A stretch of 64,000 nucleotides of DNA from Streptomyces sp. NBC_00091 (GTDB lineage: Bacteria; Actinomycetota; Actinomycetes; Streptomycetales; Streptomycetaceae), in the NCBI RefSeq assembly GCF_026343185.1, contig NZ_JAPEMA010000001.1, positions 3,968,001-4,032,000 on the forward strand, read 5' to 3'. Below, one piece after another: positions 43,644-54,009 of this stretch (its first letter is position 1; every line of letters begins with the position of its first letter). Both the position numbers and the translations under genes were made by a program. Under the pieces are notes generated by a model, which was given only the letters and a program-made list of their open reading frames with translations, was not told where the DNA came from and made no database searches.

Positions 43644-44720
43644 CTAGCCCAGGCCGACGGCCGACCAGGCCTTCTGGAGGGCCTGGTGCTCCGCGCCGCC
43701 CTCCCCGTACCGGGCGACCGCCGCGGCCACCGACAGCCGGGCGAAGTCCTTGAAGTCGGCCTTCTCGCGCAGCTCCCCGCCGGTCAGCGTGTCGTACCAG
43801 ATCAGCCCGGCCCGCTCCCAGGCCTTGCCGCCCAGCTCGGTGGCCGCGATGTAGAAGGCGTGGTTGGGGATGCCCGAGTTGATGTGGACGCCGCCGTTGT
43901 CGCGCGTGGTGTCGACGTAGTCGTCCATCGTCGCGGGCTGCGGGTCCTTGCCCAGCTCGTCGTCGTCGTACGCGGTCCCGGGCGCCTTCATCGAGCGCAG
44001 CGCGACCCCGCTCACGTTCGGCCCGAGCAGCCCGGCCCCGATCAGCCAGTCCGCCTGGTCGGCGGTCTGCCCGAGCGAGTACTGCTTGATCAGCGAGCCG
44101 AACACGTCCGACATGGACTCGTTGAGCGCCCCGGACTGGCCGTGGTAGTCGAGGTTGGCCGTGTACTGGGTGACTCCGTGGGTCAGCTCGTGCCCGATGA
44201 CGTCCACCGACACCGTGAAGTCGAGGAACAGGTCGCCGTCGCCGTCGCCGAAGACCATCTGGCTGCCGTCCCAGAAGGCGTTGTTGTAGTCCTGGCCGTA
44301 GTGCACGGTCGCGTCCAGCGGCAGCCCGGAGCCGTCGATGGAGCGCCGCCCGAAGCCCTTGAGGAACAGCTCGTACGTCGCCCCGAGCCCGGCGTAGGCG
44401 CGGTTGACGGTGGCGTCCTTGACCGGCTCGGTGCCCTCACCGCGGACCTTCTTGCCGGGGAGCCGGGTGCGGTGCTGGGCGTCGTAGACGGTCCGCAGCG
44501 GCCCCTCGGCGGGCGCGTCCGCCAGGGCCGACGGGGCGACTCCCCTGAGGGCGCTGATCTGGCGCCGGACGCGCAGGGCGCCGTCGTGCTCGAGGGTGCG
44601 CAGGGCGGCATCGGCCCGCGCGGCGTCCGAGGACTGGGCGGCCTTGCGCAGCAGGTGCGGCGGCACCACGGTGCAGACGACGGGGTGGCGGGTGTGGTCA
44701 GGGGAAAGGAAGGCATCCAT
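43644..44720 (-). CDS. M4 family metalloprotease, protealysin-like
   Basis: 358 aa. A short propeptide (about 1-45, containing PPHLLRK, like the PPxLL motif of protealysins) precedes the thermolysin fold. Zinc motif HELTH is in DVIGHELTHGVTQY (about 174-185) and the third ligand Glu is in GALNESMSDVFGS. There is no signal peptide, unlike thermolysin, so an intracellular or non-classically exported enzyme is likely. ATG 44720 is used (TTG three codons earlier possible). Followed by its probable inhibitor. Confidence 0.92.
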   Translation of the reverse strand: MDAFLSPDHTRHPVVCTVVPPHLLRKAAQSSDAARADAALRTLEHDGALRVRRQISALRGVAPSALADAPAEGPLRTVYDAQHRTRLPGKKVRGEGTEPVKDATVNRAYAGLGATYELFLKGFGRRSIDGSGLPLDATVHYGQDYNNAFWDGSQMVFGDGDGDLFLDFTVSVDVIGHELTHGVTQYTANLDYHGQSGALNESMSDVFGSLIKQYSLGQTADQADWLIGAGLLGPNVSGVALRSMKAPGTAYDDDELGKDPQPATMDDYVDTTRDNGGVHINSGIPNHAFYIAATELGGKAWERAGLIWYDTLTGGELREKADFKDFARLSVAAAVARYGEGGAEHQALQKAWSAVGLG

Positions 44721-44846
44721 GCACGGCAATGTGGCAGTGGGTCATGCCGGTGTCACTACCCGCAACCATGATTCATTCGGTTGTCTCAAAGCCGTTGCGC
44801 CGCGTTGACGGATCACCCTGACCTTGGCGCACGGAAGGAGGCGTAA

Positions 44847-46850
<2,004 letters not shown>

Positions 46851-46861
46851 TCACCCGTGCT

Positions 46862-46897
46862 GGAGCCCCGCCCCTCCCACCGGAGGGGCGGGGCTCC
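46862..46897 (+). terminator. Rho-independent terminator of leuA
   Basis: GGAGCCCCGCCCCTCC pairs perfectly over 16 bp with GGAGGGGCGGGGCTCC around a CACC loop, 11 bp after the stop. Confidence 0.9.
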
Positions 46898-47150
46898 GCC
46901 GTTTCCCGCTCCGTGCGGATGGTGCCGGGACCCCCGGAAAGGGCTTGTCGTCCATGCGGCAGGGGGCAGGGAAGACGGGGCGGCGCCGGGGGCGCACTTC
47001 GGCCAACTCCCGCCCCCGCCCGATGTTGTCTTGTCGCACGACTGACGCATCCTCACCGATGTGGCTAACATCACGCCAACCCCCGGCGGTGCTGCCGGAT
47101 GGGGTCCCGCCCGCGTCCGAAGGACGACGGGGGAGTTACGGAGGTGCGAC

Positions 47151-47846
47151 GTGCTGCCAGTTCGGGGTGGGGACGGCCGGAAGCTGACCGTCTGGGGCAT
47201 CCGTACCACCTGGAGCACCGTGGGCGACGGGGAGTTCTTCTGCCCCGACTGCGGCGGTGACCGCAACTACCGTCGGCGCACCGGGCGCCGGCGTTTCACG
47301 GTGCTCGGCGTGCCGCTGCTGCCGCGCGGCCAGGCCGGGCCCGTCGTCGAATGCCAGGGCTGCCGGCAGCGCTTCGACACCGACGTGCTGGACCACCTCA
47401 CGACCACCCGCTTCTCGGCGCTGCTGCGCGACGCCGTGCACACCGTGGCGCTGGCCGTGCTCGCCGCGGGCGGGACCGCCTCGCGCAGCGCCCTGGAGGC
47501 CGCCGTGTCGGCCGTACGGGCCGCCGGGTTCCAGGACTGCACTCCGGAGCAGCTGGAGTCCCTGGTGGACTCGCTGGCCACCGACGAGGGCCGGCTGGGG
47601 CTGTACGACGGGCCCGAGTGCTGCGGGGCCGCGCTGTCGATCGAGCTCCACGAGGCGCTGGAACCGCTCGCTCCGCACCTGGCGGGGCCGGGGCGGGAGT
47701 CGATCCTGCTCCAGGGCGCCCGGATCGCCCTCGCGGACGGGCCCTACACCCCGGCCGAGCGCGAGGTGCTGGCCACGGTCGGCGCGGCGCTGCGGATGGG
47801 CACGGACGAGGTCTCCGGGCTGCTGTCGGCGGTCCGCGCGCCCTGA
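47151..47846 (+). CDS. TerB family tellurite-resistance-like protein with zinc ribbon
   Basis: 231 aa, GTG start with GGAGGTG 4 nt upstream. The N-terminal 65 residues form a zinc ribbon (CPDCGG near residue 26 and CQGC near 66). The C-terminal helical region (SLATDEGRLGLYDG and GARIALADGPYTPAEREVLATVGAALRMGTDEV) matches the TerB/DjlA helical bundle with an acidic metal-binding patch. Function is unknown; TerB proteins link to tellurite or stress responses. Before it lie 300 bp holding the leuA terminator and, presumably, its promoter. Confidence 0.88.
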   Translation: MLPVRGGDGRKLTVWGIRTTWSTVGDGEFFCPDCGGDRNYRRRTGRRRFTVLGVPLLPRGQAGPVVECQGCRQRFDTDVLDHLTTTRFSALLRDAVHTVALAVLAAGGTASRSALEAAVSAVRAAGFQDCTPEQLESLVDSLATDEGRLGLYDGPECCGAALSIELHEALEPLAPHLAGPGRESILLQGARIALADGPYTPAEREVLATVGAALRMGTDEVSGLLSAVRAP

Positions 47847-47864
47847 GAGGACGCGTACGCAGGT

Positions 47865-47895
47865 CCGGGCCCGGCGGGGTATGCGCCGGGCCCGG
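47865..47895 (+). terminator. Terminator after the TerB gene
   Basis: A 12-bp stem CCGGGCCCGGCG/CGCCGGGCCCGG with a GGGTATG loop, 19 bp after the stop. Confidence 0.75.
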
Positions 47896-48415
47896 CCGCG
47901 TTCCGGCGCCTTTCGGGCGCCGAAACCACCGGAAACGGCCGCTGGGGAGGTAACGATCCGGCCTCACGGGTCCGCGCAGGGGGACGGAGCCTGCACTTCC
48001 GTACAAAAATTCCGCATTTCGGACGGCCGGAATTGCATGCCCTGATTTGCGTGGCCGAATACTTGCGAACCGGGTACGGGCCTGTCAGGGCGGGAAACTT
48101 CGCAGGTGCGCAGGGTGAACGGCATATTCCACGACCGCCCGCCCATACTCCCGTGCGGGCCTCGCCGCTATGGGAGGAACCTCCAGATCGGAGGTCCCGA
48201 AACGTCAACACTTTGTAGAAGTCGACGATATCTGTGAGCACTCCCACAGGCGTTCAATTCCGGTCACACGAGGAGACTCCGCCGGTAACACCGGGAGGCT
48301 TCGATCCACGTGTTCGTACTGACAACCCTGGCGGACCAACGGGTTAGCGACCCACTCCGGCCAGGGATAACCAGATTCCTCTCAGTTACCTACCTCATTG
48401 AAGGGCAAGGCAGAG
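47896..48415 (+). promoter_or_regulatory. 520-bp intergenic region with structured leader before the NCS2 permease
   Basis: No gene-like ORF. Its last part is rich in inverted repeats: CTGTG/CACAG at about 48230-48251 and the nested hairpin at 48326-48366. Overall GC drops, as is usual for a promoter region. I do not recognise a known riboswitch; purine regulation is plausible from the gene alone. Confidence 0.5.
48326..48366 (+). other. Nested hairpin in NCS2 permease 5' leader
   Basis: CCCTGGC (48326-48332) pairs perfectly with GCCAGGG (48360-48366), enclosing GGGT/ACCC (48341-48344, 48350-48353) with loop TAGCG. It ends 50 bp before the permease ATG. It could be the expression platform of a regulatory RNA or an operator. 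Confidence 0.5.
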
Positions 48416-50029
48416 ATGGCACGTGTCGCCGCCCGGCTTTCCGCCAACGGAGAGCAGAGCACGCACCCGGTCGACGAGGTGCTCCCCCTCCCCAAGCTCG
48501 CGCTGTACGGCTTCCAGCACGTACTCGCCTTCTACGCCGGCGCGGTGATCGTCCCGATCATCGTGGGCAGCGCACTCAAGCTGAGCCCTGAACAGCTCGT
48601 CTACCTGATCAACGCGGACCTCTTCACCTGCGGTATCGCCTCGATCATCCAGGCCTGGGGCATCGGCCGGATCGGCGCCAGGCTGCCGCTGATCCAGGGC
48701 GTGACCTTCACCGCGGTCTCCCCGATGATCGCCATCGGCCTCGGCGCCGGTGGCGGAACCGCCGCGCTGCTGGTCATCTACGGCGCGGTCATCACCGCGG
48801 GCATCGCCACCTTCGCCTTCGCCTGGCTGCCCCCCAAGGCGTTCCGGACGGTGATGCGGCTCTTCCCGCCGGTGGTCACGGGCACCGTGATCACCGTGCT
48901 GGGCATCGTCCTGATCCCGGTCGGCCTCAACGACGCGGCCGGCGGCCTCGGCAGCCCCGACTTCGGCGACCCGAAGAACTTCGCCTACGCCGGCGGCACG
49001 ATGCTCTTCATCCTCGTCCTGATGAAGCTCGGCAAGCCGTTCCTCTCCAGCATCTCCATCCTCCTCGGCCTGGTCGTCGGCACCGCCGTCGCCTTCGTCC
49101 TCGGGGACGCGAAGTTCGGCGACGTCGGCAACGCGGGCTGGATCGGCGTCACCACGCCCTTCCACTTCGGCGTCCCGAAGTTCGAATGGTTCCCGATCGT
49201 CCTGATGCTGATCGTCATGCTGATCACCATGGTCGAGACGACCGGTGACACCTACGCGGTCGGCGACATCGTCGGCAAGGACGTCGACAGCGAGACCGTG
49301 GCCCGCGCCCTGCGTGCCGACGGCGCCGCGACCGCCCTCGGCGGCGTCCTGAACTCCTTCCCGTACGTCGCCTTCGCCGAGAACGTCGGCCTGGTGCGGA
49401 TGACCAAGGTCAAGAGCCGCTTCGTGGTCGTGGCCGCCGGTGTGTTCATGATCGTGCTGGGTCTGCTGCCCAAGGCCGCCGCGATCGTCGCCGCCGTCCC
49501 GCACGGAGTCCTCGGCGGCGCCGCGACCGTCATGTTCGCCATGGTCGCCCTGGCCGGTATCCAGACCCTGGCCAAGGTGGACCTCAAGGAGGAGAAGAAC
49601 GCGCTGATCGTCGGCGTCTCCCTCGCCTTCGCCCTGCTCCCGGCCACTGTCCCGGTCTTCTTCACCAAGCACATGGACCCGGACCTGTCCTCGCTGCTCA
49701 ACAGCGGTGTCACCCTCGGTGCCACGGCCGCCATCGTCCTCAACCTGATCTTCAACGGCATGGCCAAGGACGACGCCCACGACGCGCCCCGCGTCGAGCT
49801 GCCGGCCCAGCCGGTGGCACCCCCGGCCGGCGCCGAGAAGGCCGCGGACGAGAAGGCCCCGGCGGACGCGAAGGCCGCTGACGAGAAGGCCCCCGCCGGC
49901 GAGAACGCCCCCGCCGAAGAGGCCCCCGCCGAAGGGGCTTCCGACGAGGAGGCTCCCGCCGACAAGGCTCCCGCCGGGAAGGCGGCCGCCGCGGGGAAGG
50001 CCGACGACGCGGGTACGCCCGCCTCCTGA
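48416..50029 (+). CDS. NCS2 (uracil/xanthine) permease
   Basis: 537 aa with 14 predicted helices of the nucleobase-cation symporter-2 fold. Motifs: GFQHVLAFYAGAVIVPI at the N-terminus, TFTAVSPMI, VETTGDTYAVGD (the substrate-binding Glu) and a second AENVGLV. The family imports xanthine, uric acid or uracil; the ET-GD pattern favours purines. The last 75 residues are a hydrophilic tail of APA/EK repeats (ADEKAPA), absent from most relatives. ATG 48416 has AAGGGCAAGG upstream and follows a structured leader. Confidence 0.92.
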   Translation: MARVAARLSANGEQSTHPVDEVLPLPKLALYGFQHVLAFYAGAVIVPIIVGSALKLSPEQLVYLINADLFTCGIASIIQAWGIGRIGARLPLIQGVTFTAVSPMIAIGLGAGGGTAALLVIYGAVITAGIATFAFAWLPPKAFRTVMRLFPPVVTGTVITVLGIVLIPVGLNDAAGGLGSPDFGDPKNFAYAGGTMLFILVLMKLGKPFLSSISILLGLVVGTAVAFVLGDAKFGDVGNAGWIGVTTPFHFGVPKFEWFPIVLMLIVMLITMVETTGDTYAVGDIVGKDVDSETVARALRADGAATALGGVLNSFPYVAFAENVGLVRMTKVKSRFVVVAAGVFMIVLGLLPKAAAIVAAVPHGVLGGAATVMFAMVALAGIQTLAKVDLKEEKNALIVGVSLAFALLPATVPVFFTKHMDPDLSSLLNSGVTLGATAAIVLNLIFNGMAKDDAHDAPRVELPAQPVAPPAGAEKAADEKAPADAKAADEKAPAGENAPAEEAPAEGASDEEAPADKAPAGKAAAAGKADDAGTPAS

Positions 50030-50047
50030 TCCTCCCAAGGGGTGCCG

Positions 50048-50077
50048 CCCCCGTCCGGACCCCGGTCCGGACGGGGG
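50048..50077 (+). terminator. Terminator after the NCS2 permease
   Basis: CCCCCGTCCGGACC pairs perfectly over 14 bp with GGTCCGGACGGGGG around a 2-nt loop, 18 bp after the stop, between the permease and recO. Confidence 0.75.
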
Positions 50078-50111
50078 TCGGCGCTGTCCGCGCTCAGGGG
50101 ACAATGGGGCC

Positions 50112-50858
50112 ATGAGTCTGTTCCGCGACGACGGCATCGTGCTGCGCACCCAGAAGCTGGGTGAGGCGGACCGCATCATCACGCTGCTCACCCGCGGCCA
50201 CGGCCGCGTCCGGGCCGTCGCCCGCGGGGTACGGCGTACGAAGTCCAAGTTCGGCGCCCGGCTGGAACCTTTCTCCCACGCCGACGTGCAGTTCTTCGCC
50301 CGGGGCAGCGAGCTGATCGGCCGCAGCCTCCCGCTGTGCACCCAGACCGAGATCATCGCCCCCTACGGCAACGGCATCGTCACCGACTACGCCCGTTACA
50401 CCGCCGGCACCGCGATGCTGGAAACCGCCGAGCGCTTCACCGAGAACGAGGGCGAGCCCGCCGTACAGCAGTACCTGCTGCTGGTCGGCGCCCTGCGCAC
50501 GCTCTCGCGCGGCGAACACGAACCGCACCTCATCCTCGACGCCTTCCTGCTGCGCTCCCTCGCCGTCAACGGCTACGCGCCCAGCTTCGAGGACTGCGCG
50601 AAGTGCGGGATCCACGGCCCCAACCGGCACTTCTCCGTCGCCGCGGGCGGGGTCATATGCGGGGACTGCCGGGTGCCGGGCTCCGTCGTACCCTCGTCGG
50701 AGGCCATCGCCCTGCTCAGTGCCCTGCTGACGGGCGACTGGAACCACGCGGACGCCTGCGAGGCGCGCCACGTGCGGGAGGGCAGCGGGCTGGTCTCGGC
50801 CTATTTGCACTGGCATCTGGAACGCGGGCTACGCTCCCTGCGATACGTCGAGAAATAG
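50112..50858 (+). CDS. recO: DNA repair protein RecO
   Basis: 248 aa. N-terminal OB-fold ([24 protein letters not shown]) and a C-terminal helical domain with a zinc finger (CAKCG ... CGDCR). RecO loads RecA onto SSB-coated DNA in the RecFOR pathway. It shares a transcript with uppS, whose start is 12 bp beyond its stop. Confidence 0.95.
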   Translation: MSLFRDDGIVLRTQKLGEADRIITLLTRGHGRVRAVARGVRRTKSKFGARLEPFSHADVQFFARGSELIGRSLPLCTQTEIIAPYGNGIVTDYARYTAGTAMLETAERFTENEGEPAVQQYLLLVGALRTLSRGEHEPHLILDAFLLRSLAVNGYAPSFEDCAKCGIHGPNRHFSVAAGGVICGDCRVPGSVVPSSEAIALLSALLTGDWNHADACEARHVREGSGLVSAYLHWHLERGLRSLRYVEK

Positions 50859-50869
50859 GAGCTGGGCAC

Positions 50870-51691
50870 ATGGCACGACGCGGGATTCTGGGACGCTCTC
50901 GCCGCGAGTACAAGGTTCCCGAGCCGCACCCGTCCGGTGCGCGCCCGCCGAAGATCCCCGGCGAGCTGGTCCCGAACCACGTCGCCGTCGTCATGGACGG
51001 GAACGGCCGCTGGGCCAAGGAGCGCGGCCTGCCGCGCACCGAGGGGCACAAGGTGGGCGAGGGCGTCGTCCTCGACGTGCTCAAGGGCTGCCTGGAGATG
51101 GGCGTCAAGAACCTCTCCCTCTACGCCTTCTCGACGGAGAACTGGAAGCGCACGCCCGACGAGGTCCGCTTCCTGATGAACTTCAACCGCGACGTCATCC
51201 GGCGCCGCCGCGACGAGATGAACGAGCTGGGCATCCGGATCCGCTGGGTCGGCCGGATGCCGAAGATGTGGAAGTCGGTCGTCCAGGAGCTCCAGATCGC
51301 CCAGGAGCAGACCGTCGACAACGACGCCATGACCCTGTACTTCTGCGTCAACTACGGCGGCCGCGCCGAGATCGCGGACGCGGCGCAGGCGATCGCCCGC
51401 GATGTGGCCGCCGGCAAGCTGGACCCGTCGAAGGTCAACGAGAAGACCTTCGCGAAGTACATCTACTACCCGGACATGCCGGACGTGGACCTGTTCCTGC
51501 GCCCCAGCGGCGAGCAGCGCACCTCCAACTACCTGATCTGGCAGAGCGCGTACGCCGAGATGGTCTTCCAGGACGTGCTGTGGCCGGACTTCGACCGCCG
51601 CAACCTCTGGGACGCCTGCCTGGAGTACGCCCAGCGCGACCGCCGCTTCGGCGGGGCGCTCCCGAACCAGGCCGAGGGCTCCTCGAGCTGA
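50870..51691 (+). CDS. uppS: Isoprenyl transferase (undecaprenyl diphosphate synthase type)
   Basis: 273 aa from ATG 50870 with GGAG 8 nt upstream. cis-prenyltransferase motifs: [26 protein letters not shown] with the catalytic Asp, [13 protein letters not shown], and the C-terminal [24 protein letters not shown]. It makes the polyprenyl carrier for peptidoglycan and other wall polymers. The chain length it makes cannot be read from the sequence. Downstream of recO, as in other streptomycetes. Confidence 0.94.
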   Translation: MARRGILGRSRREYKVPEPHPSGARPPKIPGELVPNHVAVVMDGNGRWAKERGLPRTEGHKVGEGVVLDVLKGCLEMGVKNLSLYAFSTENWKRTPDEVRFLMNFNRDVIRRRRDEMNELGIRIRWVGRMPKMWKSVVQELQIAQEQTVDNDAMTLYFCVNYGGRAEIADAAQAIARDVAAGKLDPSKVNEKTFAKYIYYPDMPDVDLFLRPSGEQRTSNYLIWQSAYAEMVFQDVLWPDFDRRNLWDACLEYAQRDRRFGGALPNQAEGSSS

Positions 51692-51714
51692 CCCTTCCGC
51701 CAGGCTCCGCCGCC

Positions 51715-51825
51715 ATGGTCATGACCGACCAGGCGGTGGAGCCGTACCGGTGGGACGCGCAGAGCCCTTCAGACGTCGACCGGATCCGATCGTTCTTCGA
51801 CCGGAATCTGACCCGTCTGGGCTAG
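51715..51825 (+). CDS. Possible small protein (36 aa) after uppS
   Basis: MVMTDQAVEPYRWDAQSPSD and a short C-terminal helix follow uppS after 23 bp. The composition is polar, with a predicted helix DVDRIRSFFDRNLTRLG. No ribosome site is visible, and an ATG two codons later is equally possible. Kept with low confidence because codon use is GC3-rich and the ORF fits the gap to zur. Confidence 0.35.
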   Translation: MVMTDQAVEPYRWDAQSPSDVDRIRSFFDRNLTRLG

Positions 51826-51843
51826 CCGAGGGCCGGCCAGGGG

Positions 51844-52272
51844 CTAGCCGGCGGCCGCGCAGTCCGCGCAGGTGCCGAAGATCTCCACCGTGTGGGCCAC
51901 GTTCACGTAGCCGTGCTCGGCCGCGATGGACTCCGCCCACTTCTCCACCGCCGGGCCCTCCACCTCGACCGCCTTGCCGCACTTGCGGCAGACCAGGTGG
52001 TGGTGGTGCTCGCCGGTGGAGCACCGCCGGTACACGGACTCGCCGTCGCTGGTGCGCAGCACGTCGACCTCGCCGGCGTCCGCGAGCGACTGGAGGGTGC
52101 GGTACACAGTGGTCAGGCCCACGGAGTCACCGCGGTGCTTGAGCATGTCGTGCAGCTCCTGGGCGCTGCGGAACTCGTCCACCTCGTCCAGCGCCGCCGC
52201 CACGGCGGCCCGCTGCCGGGTGGACCGTCCTCGTACTGGCGCGGTATTCATCTCGCCAGGCGCAGTCGCCAC
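51844..52272 (-). CDS. zur: Zinc uptake regulator Zur (Fur family)
   Basis: 142 aa. DNA-binding winged helix (RQRAAVAAALDEV, QELHDMLKHRGDSVGLTTVYRTLQSLADAGEVDVL) and a metal-binding dimerisation domain with HHHHLVCRKCG and a C-terminal CADC pair. With zinc bound it represses znuA and other zinc genes. GTG 52272 is chosen for its strong GAGGAGG ribosome site (5 nt spacer); ATG 52251 corresponds to the start used in S. coelicolor as I recall. Downstream of znuB, 52 bp apart. Confidence 0.94.
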   Translation of the reverse strand: MATAPGEMNTAPVRGRSTRQRAAVAAALDEVDEFRSAQELHDMLKHRGDSVGLTTVYRTLQSLADAGEVDVLRTSDGESVYRRCSTGEHHHHLVCRKCGKAVEVEGPAVEKWAESIAAEHGYVNVAHTVEIFGTCADCAAAG

Positions 52273-52324
52273 CGGTTCCTCCTCGTTTCGGCCTCTGGGC
52301 CATTGTGCCAGGCGGCCGTCCCTC

Positions 52325-53191
52325 CTAGACCTTCACGCCGTCCCGGGTGCACACGGCTTCGGCGGCCCGGGCGGCCTTCGCCCGGCGCCGGGCCAGCGGG
52401 GTGGACAGGGCCGTCGTCGCCATGAAGACCGCGATCGCGAGCAGCACGATCGTGGCGCCGGACGGCGCGTCGAGGTAGTACGTGGTGGCCGTGCCGGTCA
52501 GCGAGACCACCACGCCGATGGCCATGGCCAGCGACAGGGTCGCGGCGAACCCGCGGGCGACCCGCTGGGCGGCCGCGACGGGGATCACCATCATGGCGCT
52601 GACCAGCAGCAGGCCCACGATGCGCATGGCCACGGTGACGGTGACGGCCGCGGTGACGGCCATCAGCAGGTTCAGCGTGCGCACCGGCAGGCCGGTGACC
52701 CGGGCGAACTCCTCGTCCTGGCTGATCGCGAACAGCTGGCGGCGCAGGCCGATGGTGACGGCGACGACGAAGGCGGCGAGGATCACCACGGCCGTGATGT
52801 CCTCGGCCGAGACGGTGGTGATGGAGCCGAAGAGGTAGCTGCTCAGGTTGGCGGTGGAGCCGCCGGGCGCCAGGTTGATGATCATGACGCCGCCGGCCAG
52901 GCCGCCGTAGAAGAGCATGGCGAGGGCGATGTCCCCGCTGGTCTTGCCGCGGGAGCGGATCAGCTCCATGCCGACCGCGCCGATGACCGCGACCAGGGTG
53001 GCCATCCACACCGGGCTCGCGTTGAGCAGGAAGCCGAGGGCGACACCGGTCATGGCCACGTGCCCGATGCCGTCGCCCATGACCGCCTGGCGGCGCTGGA
53101 CGAGGTAGGTGCCGATCGCGGGTGCGGTGATGCCCACCAGCGCGGCGGCGATCAGGGCCCGCTGCATGAAGGCGTAGTTCAGGAGGTCCAT
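52325..53191 (-). CDS. znuB: Zinc ABC transporter permease ZnuB
   Basis: 288 aa with about 8 membrane helices of the ABC-3 family. MGDGIGHVAMTGVALGF at the N-terminal third and the EEFARVTGLPVR coupling segment are typical. It forms the membrane channel with ZnuC as ATPase. ATG overlaps the znuC stop (ATGA). Part of the znuACB-zur operon, where the last gene controls the whole. Confidence 0.93.
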   Translation of the reverse strand: MDLLNYAFMQRALIAAALVGITAPAIGTYLVQRRQAVMGDGIGHVAMTGVALGFLLNASPVWMATLVAVIGAVGMELIRSRGKTSGDIALAMLFYGGLAGGVMIINLAPGGSTANLSSYLFGSITTVSAEDITAVVILAAFVVAVTIGLRRQLFAISQDEEFARVTGLPVRTLNLLMAVTAAVTVTVAMRIVGLLLVSAMMVIPVAAAQRVARGFAATLSLAMAIGVVVSLTGTATTYYLDAPSGATIVLLAIAVFMATTALSTPLARRRAKAARAAEAVCTRDGVKV

Positions 53192-54009
53192 CAGCTCAGC
53201 AGTCCCGTCCGCAGGGGCTCGGCGTCGTGCGCCGCGTGGGGGTGTACGTGGTCGTGGCCGGGCAGGGCGTGCTGGCCCACGGCCTCGGGGGGCGGGCCGT
53301 CGTGCGTGACGCAGCCGTCGCGCAGGACGACGGCCCGGTCGATCAGCGGCTCCAGCGGGCCCAGCTCGTGCAGGACGAGCAGGACGGTGGTCCCGGCCTC
53401 CACCTGGCGGCGTACGGCCTTCGCGAGGACCTCCTGGTTGCCCAGGTCCACGCCCGCCATCGGCTCGTCCATGATCAGCAGTTCGGGTTCGACGGCGAGC
53501 GCCCGGGCTATGAGCACGCGCTGGTGCTGGCCGCCGGAGAGGGCGTTGACGGAGGCGTCGGCGTGGTCCTCCATGTCGACCAGGGCCAGGGCGCGTTCGA
53601 CGGCGGCCTTGTCGGCCTTGCGCAGGATCCCGAAGCGGGTGCGGGCCAGCCGGCCGGAGGAGACGACCTCGCGGACGGTGGCCGGGACGCCGCTGGCGGC
53701 GGTGGTGCGCTGGGGGACGTAGCCGATCCGCGACCACTGGCGGAAGCGCTTGAAGTCGGTGCCGAAGAGGGAGAGGGAGCCGTCGGTGAGCGGGACCTGG
53801 CCGACCACGGCGCGGACGGCCGTGGACTTGCCGGAGCCGTTGGCGCCGAGCAGCGCGACGACCTCACCGCGACGGACGGTGAGGTCGATCCCGCGCAGCA
53901 CGGGGCGAGAGCCGAGCGAGGCCGTGGCCCCGCGCAGGGATATGACGGGCTGGTCCTCGGCCTGTTGTGGCGTGGACTGCATGGCTCGCGCCTCCGTTGC
54001 TGCTGTCAT
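53191..54009 (-). CDS. znuC: Zinc ABC transporter ATP-binding protein ZnuC
   Basis: 272 aa. Walker A GANGSGKST, the ABC signature LSGGQHQR, Walker B LLIMDEP and the H-loop LVLHE are intact. The C-terminal tail is His-rich (GHDHVHPHAAHD) and may bind zinc. ATG 54009 (GTG one codon upstream) overlaps the znuA stop, with GGAG 7 nt before it. Confidence 0.93.
   Translation of the reverse strand: MTAATEARAMQSTPQQAEDQPVISLRGATASLGSRPVLRGIDLTVRRGEVVALLGANGSGKSTAVRAVVGQVPLTDGSLSLFGTDFKRFRQWSRIGYVPQRTTAASGVPATVREVVSSGRLARTRFGILRKADKAAVERALALVDMEDHADASVNALSGGQHQRVLIARALAVEPELLIMDEPMAGVDLGNQEVLAKAVRRQVEAGTTVLLVLHELGPLEPLIDRAVVLRDGCVTHDGPPPEAVGQHALPGHDHVHPHAAHDAEPLRTGLLS

Noticed and set aside
47896..48325. 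Known purine riboswitch before the NCS2 permease
   Set aside because: No three-way junction with the conserved purine-binding core could be found by eye.
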